From NCBI GenBank assembly GCA_020465985.1, contig JAANYP010004638.1:99190-163189 (forward strand): 64,000 nt of DNA, given 5' to 3'. The notes under the pieces are model-generated. The model was not told where the DNA came from. It saw nothing but the letters and a program-made list of their open reading frames with translations, and ran no database searches. The translations under genes were made by a program, and so were the position numbers. Of the stretch, positions 1 to 12,665 are shown one piece after another. Positions within the stretch are counted from its first letter, which is position 1. Every line of letters begins with the position of its first letter. The DNA is from Centrapalus pauciflorus (lineage: Eukaryota; Streptophyta; Magnoliopsida; Asterales; Asteraceae).

Positions 1-1081
1 CACTCTCGAATCTGGGCTCTTCGAATCTAGGCTACATTCGAATCTATCACAGATTCGAATGCCAAGCCTTGTATGATTCGAATCTAGCCTTTTACATAAA
101 CAACTAAGTGTTGAAACTTATGTTATTACTTATGATTGATTTTATCTTTGTACTTTATGTTTGAACTTCTTGTAATACGTTACATCAAGTTCAAACATAC
201 AAACACTAATAAATATCAACCATATATAAACATATATAACAAACACTTGCTAGAATCACAATGTAGGATCACTTAGATTGCTATCATCACACAGGATGTA
301 CCAACACATTTTTGCGCGTATTTTGCCATCACAAGCTCGGTGAGTCTTCATACCCCTATTTTCACTATCTATTGGGGTGGAAATACATGCACTATTTTCA
401 TATGGACATCAAAACTATTTATTTCTTATATGTATTACATGTGTGGATCCATCAGCCCTCAAATCATGAACCGTTAATTGCATTTATTTGTAAGCGCGAA
501 TATATTGTGGATAGATCTATCGGGAGTCATGTCCCCCATTCGGGTTAGTTCGGCTCGGCTAACAGCGGGTGCATATATATTCAACACACGGTATTACGTA
601 TGGGAATACTGCACAGGGCAAACTCATTTAATTAAGCTTCGGTTGCATGATGGTTTATATAATACATACACGGAATTTATGCTTTATAAATTCAACTCAT
701 CTGATGTCCATACAATTGGTCTTTTCGCGTAAACCTATGATCTCACCAACAATTTGTTGACGTATTTTAGCATGTATTTTCAGGTGATTGAGACATGCAC
801 ATTTATCGGAAGCATTCCAAGGCTTCCGTTCATTTTGGAGTCGCATCATTTTCAAACTCGGAGATTTACTTGCATCTTTCCAGATAAACTAAATTGTGTA
901 TTTAAATCTAGGTATTTTAAGAACTACTTACGCTGTATTTTGGTTATGTAAAACAATATTTATATTTGAAGTTAAATCAATCTATTTTTGAAAACGTCCA
1001 TATAGTGGTCGTTCGTTATGATTATGGTTACGCTTCCGCGACGTCACGTTTCGTTGCCAACCGGGGTAACGGGGTGTGACA
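1..1081 (+). mobile_element. 5' LTR of a decayed Ty3/gypsy element (left boundary not seen)
   Basis: The 461-1081 part is repeated almost identically at 5036-5658, and a tRNA-iMet-type primer site follows 4 bases after its end, so this is the 5' LTR. It ends GGGGTGTGACA. A matching start (TGTCACACC-like) is not visible, and the repeat at 5036 begins inside the LTR, so the true start lies left of 461, possibly off the window. Positions 1-95 hold five TTCGAATCT-type motifs. A TATA-rich stretch lies near 224-240, and a splice-donor-like CGGTGAGT lies near 340. The assignment of 1-460 to the LTR is inference. Confidence 0.7.
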
Positions 1082-1084
1082 GAT

Positions 1085-1097
1085 TGGTATCAAAGCC
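1085..1097 (+). other. primer-binding site (initiator tRNA-Met type)
   Basis: TGGTATCAAAGCC begins 3 bases after the LTR end. It differs at one base from TGGTATCAGAGCC, the usual plant primer site complementary to tRNA-iMet. It fixes the plus orientation of the gypsy element. Confidence 0.9.
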
Positions 1098-1206
1098 ATA
1101 GTTATAGTGAACTAGGTTGCATTAGTACCTAGACTATAACTGTTACAAAAACTAAACCTTCTTCAAGAACTGTGAACATATATATACGGACCTTGATGAC
1201 AATAAC

Positions 1207-1485
1207 ATGTCGAACAATACGGTTATTATCCTCTTTGACTCAGAGGATGAATTCTCACCCATGGAACAAGAAAGCCGAGGTGGCAGTGAGGTGTACTTTG
1301 GATCGGGAACCCACCCAGACCCAATGAATGACGATGTAATAGACCCGTCAAAACACAAGGAGGGCAACTGTGGCCCTGCAGCACAAATTGCTCCACCATC
1401 ACCACCACGTATTCCATCCTACACCCTATTCAGAAACCATCCCAATAGACCATTGAAGAAGTTCACCCCTAGGAAAAGGGTGTGA
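1207..1485 (+). pseudogene. gypsy gag N-terminal remnant
   Basis: This is a 92-residue open frame 110 bases after the primer site, where gag should begin. It starts MSNNTVIILFDSEDEFSP, then is proline-rich and ends in a basic tail (KKFTPRKRV). No capsid or zinc-knuckle motif is present, and the frame closes long before normal gag length. Position, not sequence similarity, is the main evidence that it is gag. Confidence 0.5.
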
Positions 1486-2090
1486 CTAGCACAACGGGAG
1501 TCTATCCCGGTACCTGCCCATCAGCCAAGCCCGCTGCAGTAGTGACGGGCAAACATAAGACAGTGGGGATGGACGCCTCACACTCTCCAAGAGTGGAGAA
1601 ACGAGGAGGGGATCCAAAGCCAGTTTGAAGTCGGAACACCATCTTCCTCTCAAGTGCCGACACTTACCCAGAAACCTATGTAACAAACGATGCCCCTGTT
1701 AGTGGCAAGGGCCGCCAGACACGACCCCCAATTTCGACAAAATCCACTAAGAGGTCGGTGAGATCTTTGCAAGGATTAAATAGGAGGCAATGCAAACCAC
1801 CAATAAACCTTGTGCTAATCAGAATACCCAGGCAATTCAAAAAGAAGGAATCGACGAATTATGACAGCGCCTAGCAGAGCACAAAACCCGCAGTGCAGAA
1901 CTTACCCAACGACTTATCGCTTTGGAGTACGAGGAAACCCCGGAGGCATCTCATACTTAGTACCGATTCTACCATTTTATAGTATTTCTCTAGGCGTTAC
2001 TATCTGATATATCGATATATCTTAGGGTATGTAAGGCCTAAAAAAAATTTATCAGGAAATCCCGACCATATCATGTACAAAGATTAGGTA
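1486..2090 (+). pseudogene. degraded gag region
   Basis: No frame stays open. The stretch lies between the gag start and the protease, where capsid and nucleocapsid should be. No CCHC zinc knuckle was found, so most of gag has been lost or scrambled. Confidence 0.4.
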
Positions 2091-2099
2091 TCAAACATT

Positions 2100-5035
2100 T
2101 TAATGAAGAACTAAGTTTTATCTATAACTATGTGCATGAGGATATGTAGTACGACAATCCCATTAGATACCACTTATGCATTTCTACTATTTGATACTAG
2201 TGCTGATAGGAGCTTTATATCCACTAAGTTCATAAGCAGATAAATTCCATTCTTACACCATTAAGTGCCACTTATGCTATTGAGGTTGATGACAGTGAGA
2301 CGCTTAAGAAAAATAATATAAGTCGAGGATGCTCCTTAGAATTAGTAGGCCGACTCTTTGAAACAGACTTGATACCCGTCAAACTGAGAATTTTTGACGT
2401 GGTCATAGGCATGGATTGACTATCGAAAAATCGTGCAGAAATAATGTGCAACAAGAAGACGGTTCATATACTTTTAGCCAATAAGAAGGTCCTTACTGTC
2501 CAAGGCAAAACAAGAAATACCACAGTAAGCATCATCCCTAGCATTAGGACCCTGAAGTGTTGACAGAGAGGGAGCCAAAGGAAAAGCGGCTCGAAAATAT
2601 TCTTATTATTTATGGTTACCCCAAAGTTTTTCCAAAACACTTACCTGAACTCCCAACATCGAAGCAAGTCAAATTCAAAAATCGGCCTAGTATCAGGTGT
2701 TGCACCAGTGGCTCGAGCACCATGCCGATTAGCCCCATCAGCAGCGTAAGAATCATCCAACCAACTGTAGGAGCTCTTAGATAAAAGGTTTATCAAACCA
2801 AGTTCCTCTCTTTAGAGGAGCTCCAGTTTTGTTCATAAAGAAGAATGAGGGAACTTTCAGGATGTGCATCAATTACCGAGAGTTAAATAAACTAAAAGAA
2901 TCAATACCCGCTCACAAGGATCAATGACTTGTTTGATCAAACTCCAAGAATTAAGCTCCTATTCGAAGATCGACCTAAGGTCTAGTTATCATCAGGTTAG
3001 AGTTCGCAAGAAAAATATTCCAAAGACAGCTTTCAGATTCCGTTTCCGTCATCATAAATTCATATTAATGTCGTTTGGATTAACCAGTGCCCCCAACGGT
3101 ACTCATGGACCTCATCGGGTGTGCAAACCTTATCTAGGCAAATTCGTGATTATATTCATGAATGACTTTTTAATCTACTCACGAAACAAGGAGGAGCACG
3201 AGCAAACATTTAAGACTAATTCTAGAGTTGTTGAAGAAAGAACAACTATAAGCCAAGCTTTCTAAGTTTGACTTTTGGCTAAGATAGGTGAAATTTCTCG
3301 ATCACGTGATCAATAGTAAAGGGATCCAAGTCGACCCCGCAAAGATCGAAGCTATCAGGAATTGGTAAACTCTTAGAACCCCCATAGAGATACGACAGTC
3401 CTTAAGACTTGCCACTTATTATAAGCAATTATCAAAAAAAAATTTCTCGAAGATCACCAGAGCTCTAACAAAACTGACCCGAAAAGACATTAAGTATGAT
3501 TCGGGCGAGGATCAGGAGACATCATTTCAGTTATTAAAGCACAAACTGTGCAGCGCGCTTATTTTGTCCCTACCCGAGAGAAGCAAGAAATTTGTAGATT
3601 ACTGTGACATTTCACACAATGGGTTGATCTAGAAAGATTGGGTTATAGCTTATACTTTATGAAACCTTAAGGTTCACTAGGTGAATTACACAACGCGTGA
3701 TCTAGATCATGGGGTAGTAGTCTTTATCCTTAAAACTTGAAGACATTAGTTGTACGGTAAGAAGTGTACTACACTCACAGACCATAAGTGCCTCCAACAC
3801 ATCTTGAACCAGAAAGAGTCGGATACGAAGTAGTACCATTGGATGGAGCTAATAAGTGATTGCAACCGTGAAAATTTGTCATCACCTGAGGAAAAACTAA
3901 TGTGCTTGCAGACGCTCAGAGCCAAAAGGAACGAGCTAAGTCGTTAAGAGTACAAGTGGATAAATAGTTTGGGATAAGGGCTAATAAAAATCGATATTTC
4001 ATGAATAGAATCTGATTACTCTGTTGGTGGAATAAGAAAGCTGGATATGGATGAAGGACACAAATCAAGATATGTCGTTCACCCCGGATCCGATAAAATG
4101 TATCATGACCTCAAGGAGCTATACGGGTGGCCTAACATGAATGATGACATTGCCACATATGTCAGCAAATTCCTAACATGCTCCAAAGTTAAGACAAAAC
4201 ATCAGAATCCATTTGAGTAATAGTCGACCGCCTAACAAAATCCGCGCGTTCCTACCAATCAAGAAGAACAACAAGATGAATAAGCTAGTCCAAACGTACC
4301 TCAAGGAAGTCATCTCCGGACATGGAGTGCCTATTATAATCATTTCGGATACGGATATCAGATCTACATCTAGGCAATGATTACAGCAAGCTTTGGATAC
4401 AAACTTTGACATGAGTACCACATATCACCCTTAGACCGGTGATCAGAATAATAGAACGATCCAAACCCTAGAACGTACATTAAGAGCCTATGTGAAGGAT
4501 ACTCAATTGCCTTAGTGGAATTATCGTACTACAATAGCTATCACTCGAGTATTAAAGCTGCTCCGTTTGAGACCCTCTACGGGCGAAAGTGTTGATCGTG
4601 GATTTGTTGGGAAGAAGTAGGAGATAGCCAAATCACTGGCCCTAAGATCATTCACGAAGCTACCGAAAAGATAGTACAGATGTGGAACTGGCTAAAAGTT
4701 GCCTACGATCGTCAGAAAAGCTATGTAGACGTAAGGAGAAAATCCCTTGAGTTCCAATTAGGAGAAAGGGTACTGATGAAAGTCTCGCCATGGAAGGGTG
4801 TGATACGATTTGGGAAACAAGGATAACTGAATCCTCATTACATTGGACAATTCAAGGTCTTAAAATGAATTGGACTAGTAGCTTATCGTTTAGAGCTGCC
4901 ACCAGAGCTTAGCAGCGTGCACAATACCTTCCACGTATCGAATCTGAAGAAGTGTTGTTAGATTAAACACTTGTTACCCCCCTTAGAAGAGATTCAGCTA
5001 ACTGATAAACTTCGCTTCATCAAATAACCGGTAGA
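2100..5035 (+). pseudogene. Ty3/gypsy pol remnant (protease, RT, RNase H, integrase)
   Basis: Domains appear in gypsy order across shifted frames. Protease lies at about 2160-2420, with LFDTSADRSFIS in place of the usual DSGA core, followed by VVIGMD. The RT linker at 2557-2784 has FPKHLPELP. RT at 2817-3265 has FRMCINYREL, YSKIDLRSSYHQ and FIIFMND-type residues where FIDD is expected, so one catalytic Asp is Asn. RNase H lies at about 3590-3950 (TLTDHKCLQHIL). Integrase lies at about 4040-5030 (HPGSDKMYHDL, ISDTD, YHP). Stops occur every few dozen codons. The frame ends at PVEIM, where the family normally continues for about 50 more residues. The layout resembles Tekay/Del-type chromoviruses, but lineage is not certain. 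Confidence 0.85.
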
Positions 5036-5658
5036 AATCATGAACCCTTAATTGCATTTATTTGTAAGCGTGAATATATTGTGGATAGATCTATCGGGAG
5101 TCATGTCCCCCATTTGGGTTAGTTCGGCTCAGCTAACAGCGGGTGCATATATATTCAACACACGGTATTACGTATGGGAATACTGCACAGGACAAACTCA
5201 TTTAATTAAGCTTCGGTTGCATGATGGTTTATGTAATACATACACGGAATTTATGCTTTATAAATTCAACTCATCTGATAATGTCCATACAATTGGTCTT
5301 TTCGCGTAAACCTATGAGCTCACCAACAAGTTGTTGACGTATTTTAGCATGTATTTTCAGGTGATTGAGACATGCACATTTATCGGAAGTATTCCAAGGC
5401 TTCCGTTCATTTTGGAGTCGCATCATTTTCAAACTCGGAGATTTACTTGCATCTTTCCAGATAAACTAAATTGTGTATTTAAATCTAGGTAATTTAAGAA
5501 CTACTTACGCTGTATTTTGGTTATGTAAAACAATATTTATATTTCAATTTAAATCAATCTATTTTTGAAAACGTCCATATAGTGGTCGTTCGTTATGATT
5601 ATGGTTACGCTTCCGCGACGTCACGTTTCGTTGCTAACCGGGGTAACGGGGTGTGACA
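5036..5658 (+). mobile_element. 3' LTR of gypsy element, 5'-truncated
   Basis: It matches 461-1081 with a few substitutions and a 2-base insertion. It ends GGGGTGTGACA like the 5' copy. It is joined directly to pol codons with no polypurine tract, so its first part is missing (see findings). Confidence 0.85.
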
Positions 5659-7443
5659 GACATCTTCGCCAAGATTTTTTACATAATTTTAATCTAAATA
5701 CATTTACCTATTTTCTAACCTATTACAGATTACATCATAAAACCCGGGATTCCAATGGCACGAGGCCTTCCCAAAAATATAACCAATAATAAAATAGAAA
5801 ACATTGAGATTAAACAAACAACCATCACAAACAAGGGGTCTCAAGGCTCGGCTATGTCACAAACATAAATAAACAAGTAAAGCATATTAATAATCCAAAA
5901 TTCGTTTTCATCGCCATGAAAATAAATCCAAGACCAATTAATCTACCATTAATTGAAGTAAGCATGCCCAATATCGTTCTTAAATTAAATACGGTTCGTA
6001 AACTCGAAATTTAGGAACACTTTCCATAATCAGAAACTTTTTCCCGAAAAATTTCAAATTTATTTCTATCTTTGCATTATCTTTGGATTCGTAACTATAC
6101 TTTTCTTAAAATATTCAATTAACCATTCAAACATCTTTGAAACTTAAACTTAGTATTTTAAGAAACTTTTATTAAAAAACCTTTAATAAATATAGTTATT
6201 ATTTTGAAATAATATTGATAAATAATTTAAACTTCTTTTAAGTAATTATCAATCAACTATTATTTAATTGAAAACATCATTCCAAAAATAAATAAACTTT
6301 ATTTAAAACGTCAATTTTCTAAATGAACAATTTTTTTACCAATAAAATATTATCATTAAAGGATTTAAGAAAGTTGATCATCTTAAATAACACCAAATGG
6401 TTTTAAACAATTTCTACCAAAAATGTTAATGTCGAGATCAAATCTCAAAACATTAAACCATGACCGAGCATGAAACTCAAAGTCACGATTTCATCAATTT
6501 GAAAATAGAATCCTTAAATTAAACTCTCTTAAATTTAATAATGCATTATATGGAACTAAATATCAAATGCATAAATTAAATCTAGTTTATAAATTAAAAT
6601 TACCATTAATTTTAATTTCAGCATTAAAACTTAACTTTTAATTAAAACCGATTTAATTTAAACGACGAATTACCGGAAAACGGAAACGAACCAACTTAGT
6701 TAACCGACTCATACTCGGGTTCAATAACCCATATGAACCGGAAACAAGTAGGGTGTTAAACCCTTTGACGACTGAAATTAATCGAAGCCTTTAATCAACT
6801 CACTTTGATTATTTCGATTTCCATATTCCAATTAATCGTCTAATTATCGAATCGAATAATATTTAAACCGATTTGCGAATTTTATAAAAAAAACTAATAA
6901 AGTCTCACTTTAATTTTATAAAACCGAAAACATATTTACATCTATTTTGTCACAAATGTCTAAACATTAATAACCAAACACTTTTGATTTATTGATTCGA
7001 TTTTAACGCATTTAATTTAATCGTTCGAGTTTAACCGTGAATTAAACGACACGATGGAACAAATAATCCATCACCTCGATTACCACATCACAACCGAGAG
7101 GTCAGGGGTCTCAACCAATGGCCGAAATCTCTAGGTTTGATTTCGCGAACCGAAACGTTTAATTTTCCGACTTTAATTAATTAAACACTTTTAAACAATC
7201 AAACATCAACTAAATAAAACGAACTAAGGTTTCAAAATCCCGAGCTCCGAGGAACTCCAAGGTTGGCCGAGAATCACCATAAGGTTTCCAAAACCTTTGG
7301 TCGATTTTCTCCAAGTCAAATCAAAACCTTAAACATTTTAATTATTGATTTCGACCGTCTAAACATTTTTAATTAAAAAATCGAAACTTTAATAACGTTG
7401 GACATAAATACACGAATAATACTATCATTATGTTACTTGAGTT
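5659..7443 (-). mobile_element. AT-rich non-coding internal region of a minus-strand LTR element
   Basis: There is no ORF of note on either strand and no recognisable protein motif. It ends at an inverted primer site (7444-7456), so it is probably the internal region of a minus-strand element lacking coding capacity, such as a TRIM/LARD type or a decayed copy. Its far end is not visible and may have been removed by the gypsy element that ends at 5658. Confidence 0.45.
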
Positions 7444-7456
7444 GGCTCTGATACCA
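7444..7456 (-). other. primer-binding site, minus strand
   Basis: GGCTCTGATACCA is the exact reverse complement of the tRNA-iMet primer site. One base later the plus strand reads TGTTGGGAATTC, the inverted end of an LTR. Confidence 0.85.
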
Positions 7457-7457
7457 C

Positions 7458-7856
7458 TGTTGGGAATTCGTATCGCTTTTCATAAAAACGTAAACATTAA
7501 TCATATTAACGCACAACGGAAGCTTTTTAAAATCACGAATTCCGTACACGGATCATCAAGTATACATAAGATAAGTAATCATGAAAGCATTAAAAATCCG
7601 TAACTTTGTATCTGTTGACAAGAATACACGAATGAGATGCTTTTGGTATCCACCGGTGATGACACGATCGAGCGGCGCCAGGTATGCAATCAAACACACG
7701 AGGAACGGAAACCACACACATAAGTGTGTGTATGATGCGGCCGAGATGACCACACACAAATCCCATTTGTGTGTGTGGCCGTGAGTTTTCCTAAAAAAAT
7801 CAAAATCCCTAGGTTATGTATGTATATATATATCGCTATATATATGCGGCCGTATG

Positions 7857-7929
<73 letters not shown>

Positions 7930-8390
7930 AATTAAGAGTTTTAGTTTTAATCAAACTCTAATATAATAATATAATATATATCTTAATAGTTATCTTTATT
8001 ATTTAAACATTATATAATTATCTCTATAATTATATCTATTAAATAATATTTATCTTTTATATATTAGCTAATAATATATAAATGACTAGATTATTATTTA
8101 TAATTATCTCTTATTTATTTATTTATAATTATCCATCCAATCGTCTAATAATTAGATGATAATACTAATTCAAATAAATGCATCTTTTATTTAATATCTA
8201 ATAATAAATAAAAGACTATATAATTATTTAATTATCATCCAACGACAATTAAATCACTACAATATCTAATATTGTACTTTTAGTCCCGTACTTTGAGATA
8301 TAATTAATCACGCATTAATTTAACCTCAGTTGTCATTTCGTGTCATAAACAATATCCAATATTATTTATTGAATAGTTTAATTGCATCTG
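7458..8390 (-). mobile_element. putative 5' LTR of the minus-strand element
   Basis: It starts TGTTGGGAATTCG next to the inverted primer site. The other boundary is uncertain; a terminus near GTGGCCCTCA (about 8410) is a guess. It contains a near-palindrome of CCACACACAAAT type (7750-7782) and a long TA repeat. No second copy is present in the window. Confidence 0.4.
7857..7925. repeat. (TA)n microsatellite
   Basis: Nearly uninterrupted TA dinucleotides with one TAC break near 7871. Open frames across it (Ile-Tyr repeats) are artefacts. Confidence 0.95.
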
Positions 8391-9649
8391 CTCAGTTGTG
8401 CTCATCTGTGTGGCCCTCAAGTGTTTTATGAAATCAGCCATGATGCAGTAGTAATGTCATCTTTACACACCATATACTAACATATACTGAGCCTCATAGA
8501 AGGATATTTTGCTATGCCACACAGAGTAAATGCATAAGCTAAGCCGGTATCAGCCTCAACCAGCAGAAGTCACCATATCCTTGCAAAAGCATTACATATG
8601 CCCATCAACATAGAAATCACCGTGAGTGGTAGAATTTAGTTTTATTGCATATTATGTAATTTGAGACTTCATTTGCAGTGTACCTTTCATTGGCATTCAT
8701 TTTTAAATATAAGCAGCCTAAACAAGTTGCACGACATAATTTGCTAATTAGCTAAAGCTCATCATACAACTCTCGTTGCATTTTCTTTAAATATAAGCAA
8801 CTTAAATGAGTTGCACAACATAAGTTGTTGATCTCCTAAAGCTCAGCATACTATCATGCCTATTAACTGCAATATATTCAACATAACTCAGCTATTCAAT
8901 TGCAAACGTAGCACCAACACTATTGTAAAGTGTTGGGTGGCAGCCTAAGTTGTATAAATGCTCATATACTTGTTGACAAGCACTATTACGGTGATGCACT
9001 CCAATGATACCTAGGTTACTTACTAGTAGCTAGCCCAGTACGTGTTTGATCCCCATAAATGCGTGTGTATGTGTGTGTGTGTGTGTGGTATTATCATCAT
9101 CCAAATCTTATGTGTATTGTCTCAATAGTGACAACATTTTATACTTATAACAAATCGTGCATCTAAACAAGCATAAAGACCGGTCCCCTATAACATTAAA
9201 GCAAAGCATAGCAAATAGCATATCGTGCACATAAATTCATTAAAATTGTACTATATGCTCACTCACTAAGCAATTAGTTTACCCTAGTTAATTTATTATT
9301 TTCCAGGCAAAGGCAAGAGTACAACAGGACCATCTTCCTAGGTTCAAGCTTGATTCAGAAAGATCTAGACCACTACAAACTTAGTGGTATTTTGCTTGTA
9401 AAATTAAGCATGGTTGGGTAGAAACTTGTTACATAAAACTCTGATGTAATAGATATTAGATATATACCCTTTTAGTACATAACGTGTAATTATTGTGTAA
9501 CAGTTTATGTAAAGTTTGGTTTATAAGTTTAAGTCATACTAATAGCATGGCAATTTCTTAGCTTGATCTTGGGAGTTGCGTGCAATTAAAAGCAGGATCT
9601 CAATGCTAAAGTAAGATAACATCTGAGTCAGACTAGTGAGGTGTTCACA
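8390..9649 (+). mobile_element. truncated LTR (3' part) of the 19410/53491 family
   Basis: It shares ordered landmarks with the intact solo LTR at 19410-21680: GTAGCTAGCCCAGTACGTG (about 9027), CTCACTAAGCAATTAG (about 9260), an acceptor-like TTTTCCAGGCAAAGGCAA (about 9300), then GGACCATCTTCCTAGGT. It ends GAGGTGTTCACA, compared with GGTGGTCTTCACA there. The promoter half is missing. A two-unit duplication of about 85 bp (AAATATAAGCA...GTTGCACAACATAA type) lies at 8696-8860, and (TG)n lies at about 9062-9088. Confidence 0.6.
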
Positions 9650-12303
9650 AAGGATGACACATATACTGATGAAGACTTAGAAGTTATGTCTAAGGAAGAG
9701 GATGAAGCATGTGATTTGGAAGAGTCTGTATCATCATCTGATGTAGAGGATAAGAACTGCTTTGTGGCCAATGATGAAGCTACTATACCTAGCAGCTTTA
9801 AACAGGACATTGCAGAAGATGAGGCTCTATACTCTCTTGAGAACTAGAATCCTACCATGATGTACAAGATACAAAACTTTAAGGATTACAGTTTTGATGA
9901 AAAAGAGGAAATGTTTGATTACCTGCTAACTGATCTCAAAGCTGCTGCTGAAAATAGGATACTTTAAAGTCTGAAATTTTTAAACTAAAAATTGAACTAG
10001 AATCAAAATCTAATGAACTAGACAATTTTCATAAGTTGAAGACTGAACGTGATGAACTAAAATACATCAACTTAGTCTTATTAGAAGAGAAAAGAGAATC
10101 AGACTTAAAATATTCTAAACTTTATAGAATTACAGACTCTTGGTGCTTTTATGCTTAAAAGGTTACTCAATGTACTAATGAGCAAAATCCTGCTCAAGTA
10201 CAAGCAATTCTTGGAGGTGATATTGATACATCAACTTCATTAGTTGAGATCACCAATCTGGAATCTGATCTTTTTGCACTTGGTGAGCTTCCAAGTACAT
10301 TTATTCAATATAAATGGGAAAATGATTTCAACAAATAGGTTTGTCAGGCCTCAAAACATTGGAAGTTCAAGTGAGGGTGTTGTGAAGCATGATGTTGATA
10401 TATGTTATCCATCAAGCTCCACTGCTATGTGCTTACCACTCCCACATGAACAGGTTTGTGATAATAGTGTCAAGCCTGGTGTCAAGGGTGTTAAACCTGT
10501 TGGAAAAACAGGTTCTGAAACTAAGACTAGGGGTGAGCGACGGAGCCGATTTCCTGAACCCGGCCCGGTACCGAACCGGGACCGGTACCGGTACCGAATT
10601 AATATATTCGGTTCGGTACTCGGGTTTTAAATTAATTAAAAATCAATTTTCGGTACCATGGTTTTGGTACCATATTTATCCCAAATCTATTATTTCGGTT
10701 TCGGTACCATATTTATACCGAACCGGTACCATATAAAATTAATTGGTTCAGTATTCGGTTCTTCCATATCTTTTATTTCGGTTTTGGGATTTTCAGTTTT
10801 GGTACCCGTTCGATCCGGTCCGGGTACCGAGTTCACCCCTAGCTAAGACTAGTGGCAGAACACCAGTACCACCTTTTAATATTGAATACTTTGAAAATGA
10901 GTTTTTTAAAAGAATACAACATGCCTTTAATAAAGGTAAGTCCCATGTGACAGGTTAAGCTACTATGGTTCCAAATAAGTTTTTAACACATAGTGGCAAG
11001 TTAGTTTTAAAAGGAAAGTATGTGTTTTGTGAAAACCAAACAAAATGATTTCACAACTAGCAGTATGCATGGATCATCAAATCTCAGTAAAGGCAATAGC
11101 AAAGCCATTGCCAAACCTGAGAAGTTTGGAAATAAATTTTTAAGAAATCTAGATGGACAGAATGAGAGTACTTTTAAAATAATATTTCTGGAGATGTGTC
11201 CTCCTCAAATGAAACTTGCTCAATGACTAACAAAGAAAAGTTCAACATTATTCTTAACTAGCTTAGAAACAAATATTCCCACAAAGGTATTAGTCTCTTT
11301 CAAACAATGCAACAGTTTTCAAATCTTGTTGATAAGACTAATACTAAAACTCCTAAAATGTGTTTCTAGAAGTTCTTCTTCTAAAGACCTAAAGAGAGGA
11401 AATCTAATAGGTATTGAAGGAAAACTCACATGGCCAAGGATTGTCCTGAAACGGTGGACATTAAGCCTATTGATGTTGTTGAATCTAACACTGTTCAACC
11501 AAGTAGTGTTGGAAGTAACAATGTCACTGAAGAAAGTGTCAATAATGATAGTGTTCTCATAAGAGACATTAATATTGATCTGAGTGGTCCCATCAATAGT
11601 GGTCGATGAAAATTTTGACCCATCTCTGTGATGGGTTCTCCTAAAAACTAATGTTTCCATTTATCACTTTGTAGGTTAAGCAACCAAATCAAATTTGGTA
11701 TTTAGATAGTGGTTGTTCTGGCCACATGACAGGTTGCAAAGATCTGCTAAGTGACCTTGAGCCTGAACAAGGCCTAAAGATCAGTTTTGGTGACAATTCC
11801 AAGGATCCACAGAAGGGTATGACACTCTTCAAGCTAATGCTGCAATATTCAACAAGGTAGCCTATGTGTCTGGACTAAAACACAATCTTGTTAGCATAAG
11901 TCAACTATGTGATGCTGGATACAATGATAACTTTAATGAGCACCTTGGGTACATACTAGATACTCAAGGCAAAGTTATGTTGTGTGTACAAAGAAGTAAA
12001 TGTGTATACATTGTAGACACGAGATCTGTTGATCAATCAACATAGACTTGTTTTCTCTCCAAGACAAATGCAGATCTTAACTGGTTATGGCACAAAAGGC
12101 TATCACACCTGAACTTTAAGAATATCAAAAAAAAAACTCTGTAAAAAAGAGTTCGTAACAGGTTTACCTTCTATGACCTTTGTTAATGATAAACTCTACT
12201 CAGCTTGTGAGAAAGGTAAACAAAAGAAGTCATCTTTTAAATTCAAACATAAGTTCTCTATTGATTCACTTATCTTCTTAATCCACATGGCCATGTTTGG
12301 ACT
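9650..12303 (+). pseudogene. outer Sirevirus-like copia, gag to integrase start (part 1)
   Basis: The first part is related to the Sirevirus gag on the minus strand at 25588-26025: acidic EESVSSSD, FKQD, ALYSLEN, then a Lys/Glu coiled coil. A MITE interrupts it at 10529-10842. Later come a protease core LDSGCSGHMTG (about 11700-11735, catalytic DSG intact), the GAG-preintegrase region (about 11800-12080) and the integrase zinc motif start HKRLSHLNF (about 12090-12120). It stops at 12303 inside the integrase 'MFGL' segment and resumes at 35425. Many stops and frameshifts are present. The gag N-terminus and 5' LTR are absent. Confidence 0.85.
10529..10842. mobile_element. hAT-like MITE with 8-bp target duplication
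   Basis: CTAAGACT at 10521-10528 is repeated exactly at 10843-10850. The ends are AGGGGTGAGC and the inverted TTCACCCCTAG. The interior is rich in GGTACC and CCGGTACCG palindromes. An 8-bp duplication is typical of hAT. It sits inside the copia gag and has no coding capacity. Confidence 0.85.
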
Positions 12304-12606
12304 TGATAATTCAATATCAACATGCAATTCAACAATTAAACAATAAGAACAACAATAGAAATCATCAACACATAATACCGAATGCTTAGATTTAGAGAAT
12401 ATTACATTGAGTTCTTTGATATCTTGCACATCAATCTTCTCAACTGTATTCTTCTAATTCGTGCAATTCAACTGCGCTAGCATTCGTACATCTACAATAC
12501 CAGTATCTCCTATTTATACTAAAATACAAGAATCAAGTAATTACAAAATACCCGCTGAACTTTTACAATTAATTGTTTTTATCTTTATTTATAAATGTAC
12601 CCAACA
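12304..12606 (-). mobile_element. 3' LTR (303 bp) of the pol-less copia element
   Basis: On the plus strand it runs from TGATAATTCAATATC to AAATGTACCCAACA. It pairs with 35121-35424, with about twenty differences by eye. It interrupts the outer copia integrase. Confidence 0.9.
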
Positions 12607-12618
12607 ATCTCCCCTTAG
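12607..12618 (-). other. polypurine tract of the pol-less element
   Basis: On the minus strand AAGGGGAGAT directly precedes the LTR start TGTTGGGTAC, the usual copia arrangement. Confidence 0.8.
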
Positions 12619-12665
12619 TGATGAAAGCAATTTTCATTTAGAGTTCAGATCGAGAACTTCAATTA

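Noticed and set aside
461..467. TG at 467 as the true LTR start
   Set aside because: It lacks a TGTCACACC-type terminus complementary to the LTR end, no target duplication fits, and the 3' copy is fused to mid-pol codons there.
7769..7966. Frames encoding long Ile-Tyr runs
   Set aside because: Translation of a TA microsatellite.
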